Position numbers and translations under genes: made by a program | NCBI GenBank assembly: GCA_947176655.1 | Contig: CAMWRK010000077.1 | Location: 1 to 9,066 of the forward strand | From: an uncultured Prevotellaceae bacterium | GTDB taxonomy: Bacteria > Bacteroidota > Bacteroidia > Bacteroidales > Bacteroidaceae | Length of the DNA: 9,066 nt | Direction of reading: 5' to 3' | Shown: one piece after another, positions 1 to 5,339 of the stretch | How the letters are laid out: every line of letters starts with the position of its first letter | How positions within the stretch are numbered: the stretch's first letter is position 1 | The notes under the pieces: model-generated | What the model saw: the letters and a program-made list of their open reading frames with translations, nothing else | Database searches by the model: none | What the model was told of the DNA's origin: nothing

Positions 1-46
1 ATTCATGCCTGCCCTTTTCGGCTATCAGATATGACAGGATTCTCAA
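1..46 (+). other. Region upstream of traE; possible 3' end of a preceding tra gene
   Basis: Only 46 bases precede the chosen traE start. All three forward frames are open at the window edge: one stops at 32-34, and the other two run into traE and stop at 61-63 and 66-68. One of them is probably the tail of the upstream tra gene, since the operon is otherwise tightly packed, but the fragment is too short to say which. No Shine-Dalgarno motif and no Bacteroidetes-type -7 box (TAnnTTTG) is visible here. Confidence 0.25.
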
Positions 47-466
47 ATGCGCATACGAGATAAGTTAAACAACAAAAACAAACAATTCAAAAAACAGATG
101 ATCAAACTCAAGAAAGTCACAAAAGCAGTCAGGAAGTTAATCACTTCTCCACGCACGCAGATGTTCGCGCTCATGGCCATCGTCTGCTCCGGCTTATGCT
201 TCGCCCAGAACACTGCCGGCAACTATGAGGCCGGCACAGCGGCTCTCACTACTGTCACGGAAGAAATCGCCAAGTATGTCCCCATCGTCGTCAAGCTCTG
301 CTACGCCATCGCAGGTGTGGTTGCAGTTGTAGGTGCCATCAGTGTCTACATCGCCATGAACAACGAGGAGCAGGATGTCAAGAAGAAGATCATGATGGTC
401 GTCGGCGCCTGCATCTTCCTCATTGCAGCAGCCCAGGCTTTGCCTATGTTCTTCGGAATTTCCTGA
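47..466 (+). CDS. traE: TraE-like conjugation protein (DUF4134), putative VirB2-like pilin subunit
   Basis: A 139-residue membrane protein. A very basic N-terminus (about residues 1-36) leads into a hydrophobic signal segment (about 39-53) ending CFA|Q, a likely signal peptidase I site after residue 53. The mature part is about 86 residues, with two hydrophobic helices (about 78-103 and 116-137) joined by a charged loop, and ends with the GACIFLIAAAQALPMFFG pattern typical of DUF4134/TraE proteins in Bacteroidetes conjugative elements. TraE occupies the place of the VirB2 pilin in type IV secretion systems; that role comes from family knowledge and is not shown directly here. TraF follows after 6 nt. 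The start is uncertain: ATG 47 gives an unusually long basic leader, whereas ATG 98 gives a more ordinary one. Neither has a clear Shine-Dalgarno sequence, which is normal in this phylum. Hand-counted lines of traE and traF are about 55% G+C, the richest part of the window. Confidence 0.85.
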   Translation: MRIRDKLNNKNKQFKKQMIKLKKVTKAVRKLITSPRTQMFALMAIVCSGLCFAQNTAGNYEAGTAALTTVTEEIAKYVPIVVKLCYAIAGVVAVVGAISVYIAMNNEEQDVKKKIMMVVGACIFLIAAAQALPMFFGIS

Positions 467-472
467 CCCGTC

Positions 473-772
473 ATGGCAGCTGTAGAAGAAAAGGAATACA
501 TAACCTACCCTGTATTCAAGGGGTTGCAGAAACCCCTTGAGTTCATGGGTATTCAGGGGCGCTACATCTACTGGGCTGCCGCCGCTGCCGGAGGAGCCAT
601 CATCGGTTTTATCCTCGGTTACTGCCTTGTCGGGTTCGTGACCGGACTTATAACCCTTGTCGGCTCCCTCGGCATTGGAGCGGCACTGATAATGGTGAAG
701 CAAAAGAAGGGGCTTCACACAAAGAAAGAGTATAAAGGAGTCTTTGTATATGCGTGTTCAAAAAGGATTTAG
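473..772 (+). CDS. traF: TraF-like conjugation membrane protein (DUF4133), VirB3-like
   Basis: A 99-residue protein. A short polar N-terminus contains YPVFKGLQKPLEFMGIQGR (about residues 12-30), which matches the conserved N-terminal pattern of DUF4133/TraF (a Y-P-x-x-K-G motif, then a P-x-E-F-x-G-like motif). Two adjacent transmembrane helices (about 31-52 and 53-76) follow, then a basic tail with KKGLHTKK. Small size, a double transmembrane hairpin and a place between TraE and the TraG ATPase fit a VirB3-like inner-membrane component that docks the VirB4-type ATPase. The last eight codons overlap the next gene in another reading frame, and that gene's ribosome binding site also lies inside the traF coding sequence. 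The conserved-looking C-terminus (KGVFVYACSKRI) suggests that traF was not truncated when the neighbouring gene arrived. Confidence 0.85.
   Translation: MAAVEEKEYITYPVFKGLQKPLEFMGIQGRYIYWAAAAAGGAIIGFILGYCLVGFVTGLITLVGSLGIGAALIMVKQKKGLHTKKEYKGVFVYACSKRI
734..740 (+). promoter_or_regulatory. Strong Shine-Dalgarno sequence for the lipoprotein gene, inside traF
   Basis: AAAGGAG lies 9 nt upstream of ATG 750 and is part of the traF codons for Lys-Gly-Val. It decides the start. The in-frame TTG at 744 is only 3 nt from this motif, too close to be used with it, while ATG 750 has ordinary spacing. Other genes in this window lack such a motif, so this site stands out. Confidence 0.65.
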
Positions 773-2249
773 ATTAAAACCAATTATTTTTCTATCCATT
801 ATGGCGATGCTATTCTGTTCATGTGCCGGAAAAAATGGACAGGATAATGCTTTGGCAGCCCACAACACAGTGGAGAGAGTCAGGGATGAATGGTCAAAGG
901 TAGAAAAGCCATTGACAATTACGGTTATTGACCGTGATAAGGAAGAACTTGAAGCCATAGGATCAATTGGAGTTTTCCTTTCAGACAATCCTGAAGAAAC
1001 TGTACGCGAGTTTCGTTTCGACGGCGAAACATTCAGGGCTTTAAATGACGTGAATGTTGACAGCACGGTGATTCCCGTTGTCATCTATCCTTATCGTCCG
1101 GGGCTTCATCCAAAAGACAGTATAGATACGGACTCTGAAATCGGAGCAATGTTCTTCGGTATTTACAATTCCACATCCCAAACATCGGATAACATCAATG
1201 TAAAAATGAAACTCAAAGAAATCACAGCCCTTTTGAGGCTGAAAATAAAAAGCGACAGTATCACCGATGTCCTTGAAGGAATAGATGTGAACTGTGAGAG
1301 AGGCATAGCAGCCAGTCACTTGCGTCCTTTCAACGGGGAGTGGATTGAGACAAGGGCAACCCGTAGTCTACGGACTGTCCTAACCAACTGCATGGTTAAC
1401 AACGGACGACATCATGATTTTCATATGATACCTACCGAAGAAGCAGGAGAGGTTATCATCGGAGTGAAAGTAAACGGACGATACCTTTCAGTCGGTACAA
1501 CACTACCACCCATGCGAGCCGGAAGCATCACCGAACTTGGGCTTACAATCTCCAACAACAAGTTGAACTTAGGAAGCAGCTGGGTAGATACCAGGCATCC
1601 GTTCAAAAAACCTGTGGCAATGGCAAATGCTGAAATACTACCGCTTCAGTATCTAAAGACTGACGGAACAATCACCGAAACATACGATGCGAATTGTATG
1701 GCTGTTGTCATTGACACAGACGGAAAACACGGCAAGGCTGTTGCACTCACCGATACCCCGGGCGGTATGATGTTCAAAGGTTCGGATTTCTCTACGGGGG
1801 TATCCTTTCAGACAGTTGACGGACAGTTCAGTGAGGGTTGCTTCGCTCCGGGGACAATGCAAGGTAGTGAGAGTGAGAATAATATAGCGTTCAATCCAAA
1901 TGTCAGATATTCATCCAAATGTGCTTTAGTACACCGTAATGGAGGAATACTGACCGGGAATATCGTCGCCAACTGTAATCTCGAAGTTCTTGAAATGTTT
2001 ACCACCGAAGCCAAGTTGGGAACGGCATACATCCCGACGGTATATGAACTGGCGTGGCTCTCCTTTTTCCTTGAGAAGAACAAAGACTTACTTCCTGCCG
2101 GGTTTAAGATGCCGGATGGCTTCTATACAACCTGTTGCGAGTCAGGTAGTGATACATTCTATTCAGTTGATATTGCTGATAAGAAGATATCGGCTCATAA
2201 CTCCAAGCAATACCCTAACACCAACCTCCGATTATTTTATCTTTTCTGA
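750..2249 (+). CDS. Fimbrillin-like lipoprotein embedded in the tra operon
   Basis: A 499-residue protein from ATG 750. The N-terminus is a lipoprotein signal: basic start, hydrophobic stretch (about residues 11-22), then FCSC with Cys25 as the likely lipidated residue. No clear acidic export signal follows Cys25, so surface display is uncertain. The body is beta-rich and resembles the FimA/Mfa fimbrillin superfamily: an early GVFLS strand, a segment with VVIYPYRPG, the helix-like LKEITALLRLKIKSD (from residue 155), and LPPMRAGSITELGLTISNNKL followed by a W-V-D strand. The C-terminal part contains YIPTVYELAWL (about 427-437) and a C-C-E-S-G-S segment, like the Lcl/DUF1566-type domain often found at the ends of Bacteroidales fimbrillin-like proteins. 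It starts inside traF, and its TGA shares one base with the traG ATG. Hand-counted lines average about 41% G+C, against about 55% in traE/traF and 48% in traG, suggesting a separate origin. A mating adhesin, tip fimbrillin or surface-exclusion protein are possible roles; none is shown. Domain assignment is from pattern recognition only. Confidence 0.75.
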   Translation: MRVQKGFRLKPIIFLSIMAMLFCSCAGKNGQDNALAAHNTVERVRDEWSKVEKPLTITVIDRDKEELEAIGSIGVFLSDNPEETVREFRFDGETFRALNDVNVDSTVIPVVIYPYRPGLHPKDSIDTDSEIGAMFFGIYNSTSQTSDNINVKMKLKEITALLRLKIKSDSITDVLEGIDVNCERGIAASHLRPFNGEWIETRATRSLRTVLTNCMVNNGRHHDFHMIPTEEAGEVIIGVKVNGRYLSVGTTLPPMRAGSITELGLTISNNKLNLGSSWVDTRHPFKKPVAMANAEILPLQYLKTDGTITETYDANCMAVVIDTDGKHGKAVALTDTPGGMMFKGSDFSTGVSFQTVDGQFSEGCFAPGTMQGSESENNIAFNPNVRYSSKCALVHRNGGILTGNIVANCNLEVLEMFTTEAKLGTAYIPTVYELAWLSFFLEKNKDLLPAGFKMPDGFYTTCCESGSDTFYSVDIADKKISAHNSKQYPNTNLRLFYLF

Positions 2250-4954
2250 TGATCTGGTATGTTATCATAGCATTTGCTGCGATACTTGTCGGAATGGCAG
2301 TGTCCGTCAGCGTATTCGGCACCGGTGGCAAGAGAAAGAAAGTCTTTCAGGATATCTATTTCTCTGTCGAGGATTGTGACGGCATAGGCGTCATCTACAC
2401 CAAGACAGGAGAGTATTCCGCAGTCCTGACTTTCGAGAACCCTGTGCAGAAACACTCTGCAAACGTGGATTCCTACTACGATTTCAGCCATCTGTTCACA
2501 GCCATAGCCGCCACTCTCGGCGAGGGATACGCTCTTCACAAGCAGGATATTTTCTCACGCAGGTCGTTCAACAATCCCGAGTCTGAGAATATGGAGTTTC
2601 TTTCAAGAAGTTACTTCTCGTATTTCAAAGGCCGTAGATACACCAATTGCCGGACATATCTCACAATCACACAGGAGTCGAAAAAAGGTAAACTGATGTC
2701 ATTCGACCCTAAGAAATGGAGAGATTTCCAAACAAAGATCCGCAAGGTCAGAGACCAGCTCCGCGACGGCGGACTTTCGGTAAGATTCCTTAATTCTCAG
2801 GAGTGCAACTCATACGTCGACCGATTCTTTGCAATGGACTTCAACAATGATACTGTCTCGATGAATAACTTCAAGGTAGATGACGAAGGTATCAGCATGG
2901 GAGACCGCAAATGCAAGATATTCTCGCTGGTAGATGTTGACAGTGCCGGACTCCCAGCCGTCATCAGACCTTTCAACAATATAGAGGTTAATAATACCTC
3001 TATGCCCGTGGATATGATGTCGGCGATTGACTCTGTGCCGGAAGCTGAGACAGTCATCTACAATCAGATGATTTACATACCGAACCAGAAGCGTGAGCTG
3101 TCTCTGCTGGAAAAGAAAAAGAACAGACACGCCTCCATGCCCAATCCAAGCAATCAGATTGCAGTCGAGGACATAAAGCGAGTGCAGGAGATAGTGGCAA
3201 GGGAAGGTAAACAGCTTGTCTATACTCATTTCAATCTGATTGTCTGCTGCAGTCGTAAGACAGATATGCAGAAACCTACCAATCATCTTGAAAACATGTT
3301 CGGTAGGCTTGGAATACATATCTCCAAGCGAGCATACAATCAGCTCGAACTGTTCATCAACTCTTTTCCCGGCAACTGTTACGGCATGAATCCGGAATAT
3401 GACCGCTTCCTGACGCTCGGAGACGCAGCAGCCTGTCTTATGTATAAGGAGAGGATGCAGAAATCGGAGGACACACCGCTAAAAATTCATTACACCGACC
3501 GTCAAGGAGTACCGGTTGCCATTGACATCACAGGCAAGGAAGGTCGCAACAAACTGACAGACAATTCCAATTTCTTTTGTCTTGGCCCTTCCGGAAGCGG
3601 CAAGAGTTTCCATATCAATTCGGTTGTGCGACAGCTCCACGAGCAAGGAACGGATGTGGTAATGGTGGATACCGGCAACTCATACGAAGGGCTGTGCGAA
3701 TATCTCGGAGGTAAGTATATCAGCTATACCGAGGAGAGGCCTATAACCATGAATCCTTTCAATATCACACGGGAGGAAATCAACATAGAGAAGATCAACT
3801 TTCTGAAGAACCTGATTCTCCAGATTTGGAAAGGTTTCGAAGCTACGGCAACTGATCTTGAGCTACGAATAGCCGAGCAGATGATAACTGAATATTACGA
3901 TGCTTATTTCAATGGGTTCACCGGATATGATACAATCCGCAGAGAGGCAATTACAAAGAAACTTGTCGGAGCCGCCAAGCGCAAGGGCGCCACTCTCGGA
4001 TTGACCGCAGATGAACTCATTGCCAAAGTGCCGGATACCATCTCCATGCTTGAAGAACGCAGGAAGGCACTGAAAGTGACGGGACTATCGTTCAACACAT
4101 TCTATGAATATTCCATCGAAGTACTTGACATCATTTGCCTTGAGAACAACATCACTGAAATAGACTATGACAAATATGCCTTCATGATACAGCCCTTCTA
4201 CAAAGGTGGTAAATATGAGAAGACACTCAACGAGCAGGTCGATACGACACTGTTCAATGAAAGTTTCATCGTCTTTGAGATTGATGCCATCAAGGAGTCG
4301 AAGGAGCTGTTTCCGATTGTCACGCTTATCATCATGGATGTCTTTCTGCAGAAGATGCGCCTGAAAAAGAACCGCAAGGTTCTGGTAATCGAGGAGGCAT
4401 GGAAAGCGATCGCCACTCCACTTATGGCGGAATACATAAAGTATCTGTATAAAACCGCGCGTAAGTTCTGGGCAAGTGTCGGAGTGGTTACTCAGGAGAT
4501 ACAGGACATCATCGGCTCTGAGATTGTCAAGGAGGCTATCATCAACAACTCCGATGTAGTTATGCTCTTAGACCAAAGCAAGTTCCGTGAGCGGTTCGAC
4601 AACATCAAGGCTATTCTCGGACTGACCGATGTGGACTGTAAAAAGATTTTCACAATCAACAGACTTGACAATAAGGATGGTCGCTCTTTCTTCCGCGAGG
4701 TCTTTATACGCCGAGGCTCCGAAAGCGGAGTCTATGGTGTAGAGGAAAGCCGTGAGTGCTATATGACCTACACAACGGAGCGAGTCGAAAAAGATGCTCT
4801 CAAACTCTACAAGAAAGAACTGGGATGCTCTCATCAGGAAGCCATAGAAAGGTATTGCCGGGATTGGAACCGGACGGATATAAGTAATCCTATGGAATTT
4901 GCCAGACGGGTGCATAAAGCCGGCCATGTACTTAATCTCCCTGCAAAGCAGTGA
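2249..4954 (+). CDS. traG: TraG-family conjugation ATPase (VirB4-like)
   Basis: A 901-residue P-loop ATPase that powers pilus assembly and substrate transfer in type IV secretion. It begins with one transmembrane helix (about residues 2-24), then a VirB4-type N-terminal domain containing FSVEDCDGIGV and a long mixed region up to about 430. The motor domain has Walker A GPSGSGKS (446-453), an MVDTGNSYEGL strand typical of TraG/VirB4 ATPases, Walker B VLVIEEAW (711-718, catalytic Glu715/Glu716), and a VVTQE sensor-like motif with Gln749. All key residues are intact, so it should be active. It belongs to the Bacteroidetes TraG family, which is VirB4-like despite sharing a name with the VirD4-like TraG of proteobacterial plasmids. 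The first ATG shares one base with the upstream TGA, so translation is probably coupled to the lipoprotein gene. The N-terminal membrane helix differs from the CTnDOT-type TraG as I remember it, and marks a different tra lineage. No frameshift was seen. Confidence 0.93.
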   Translation: MIWYVIIAFAAILVGMAVSVSVFGTGGKRKKVFQDIYFSVEDCDGIGVIYTKTGEYSAVLTFENPVQKHSANVDSYYDFSHLFTAIAATLGEGYALHKQDIFSRRSFNNPESENMEFLSRSYFSYFKGRRYTNCRTYLTITQESKKGKLMSFDPKKWRDFQTKIRKVRDQLRDGGLSVRFLNSQECNSYVDRFFAMDFNNDTVSMNNFKVDDEGISMGDRKCKIFSLVDVDSAGLPAVIRPFNNIEVNNTSMPVDMMSAIDSVPEAETVIYNQMIYIPNQKRELSLLEKKKNRHASMPNPSNQIAVEDIKRVQEIVAREGKQLVYTHFNLIVCCSRKTDMQKPTNHLENMFGRLGIHISKRAYNQLELFINSFPGNCYGMNPEYDRFLTLGDAAACLMYKERMQKSEDTPLKIHYTDRQGVPVAIDITGKEGRNKLTDNSNFFCLGPSGSGKSFHINSVVRQLHEQGTDVVMVDTGNSYEGLCEYLGGKYISYTEERPITMNPFNITREEINIEKINFLKNLILQIWKGFEATATDLELRIAEQMITEYYDAYFNGFTGYDTIRREAITKKLVGAAKRKGATLGLTADELIAKVPDTISMLEERRKALKVTGLSFNTFYEYSIEVLDIICLENNITEIDYDKYAFMIQPFYKGGKYEKTLNEQVDTTLFNESFIVFEIDAIKESKELFPIVTLIIMDVFLQKMRLKKNRKVLVIEEAWKAIATPLMAEYIKYLYKTARKFWASVGVVTQEIQDIIGSEIVKEAIINNSDVVMLLDQSKFRERFDNIKAILGLTDVDCKKIFTINRLDNKDGRSFFREVFIRRGSESGVYGVEESRECYMTYTTERVEKDALKLYKKELGCSHQEAIERYCRDWNRTDISNPMEFARRVHKAGHVLNLPAKQ

Positions 4955-4998
4955 CATATCAAAAAACACAAATCATTTAATCATAATCCCATATCACA
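4955..4998 (+). promoter_or_regulatory. G-free 44-nt leader between traG and the winged-helix-like gene
   Basis: This is the largest intergenic gap in the window. Its 44 bases contain no G at all and are A-rich, so the RNA would be almost unable to form structure. That is a common form of Bacteroidetes translation leader, where an unstructured A-rich stretch replaces a Shine-Dalgarno sequence. CATATCA occurs twice as a direct repeat, at 4955-4961 and 4990-4996, with starts 35 nt apart. No hairpin followed by a T run is present, so it is not an intrinsic terminator, and no TAnnTTTG promoter box was found. An operator role for the repeat is speculation. Confidence 0.4.
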
Positions 4999-5319
4999 AT
5001 GAACGAGACAAAACTCATCGAGGAATTCTGGAAGGACTGCGAAAGAGCCAACTTCTCCAAGGAGGCAACCGTACTGTTCTTTCATCTTCTCTATCTCCAG
5101 CGTCAGAACAAGGAGACTGAAATCTATCTGCATCCGGCAGCGCTCCTGTCAAAAGTCATAGGTTTCGCTCAGGCTGCGGTAAACACAGCCAGTGAGGAAT
5201 TGCAGAAACGCGGTTACATCGAGTATCAGGCGGCCAAAGGCGAGAGAACATCCGGAATCTACCGCTTTGTCAAGACAGGCACAAAGGTTGTCGAGTCCAA
5301 ACAGAGTGCATCAAAATAA
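4999..5319 (+). CDS. Small winged-helix-like DNA-binding protein
   Basis: A 106-residue soluble protein with no signal peptide or membrane segment. The layout is that of a winged helix: an N-terminal helical part with LIEEFWKDC and ATVLFFHLLYLQRQ (about residues 5-36), then a helix-turn-helix-like stretch LSKVIGFAQAAVNTASEELQKRGYIEY (about 50-76), where a putative recognition helix leads into the L-x-x-x-G-x-I-x-Y entry to the wing, then GERTSGIYRF as the wing hairpin, and a basic Ser/Lys tail. This pattern is shared with MarR/GntR-like regulators and with the N-terminal domains of replication-initiation proteins of Bacteroides phages and plasmids; the second resemblance seems closer to me. 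The gene sits where CTnDOT-type operons have traH, but it does not look like TraH. It could autoregulate the operon or act on element DNA. The fold call is moderate; the function is unknown. Confidence 0.65.
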   Translation: MNETKLIEEFWKDCERANFSKEATVLFFHLLYLQRQNKETEIYLHPAALLSKVIGFAQAAVNTASEELQKRGYIEYQAAKGERTSGIYRFVKTGTKVVESKQSASK

Positions 5320-5339
5320 GTGAGATATAGCGCATTGGC

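Noticed and set aside
194..718. A 174-codon open frame on the minus strand across traE and traF
   Set aside because: It lies wholly opposite two recognised genes, its translation is low-complexity and rich in Asp, Gly and His, and it has no start context. It is a by-product of codon bias in G+C-rich genes.
744..749. TTG at 744 as the start of the lipoprotein gene
   Set aside because: It lies only 3 nt after AGGAG, whereas ATG 750 has normal spacing and gives a standard lipoprotein signal.
1990..2379. A 129-codon forward frame bridging the lipoprotein gene and traG
   Set aside because: It overlaps two well-supported genes in another frame, and its translation has no domain or membrane pattern. 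The ATGA overlap at 2247-2251 explains the junction.
2810..3319. A 169-codon minus-strand open frame within traG
   Set aside because: It is antisense to a well-supported ATPase gene and shows no recognisable domain.
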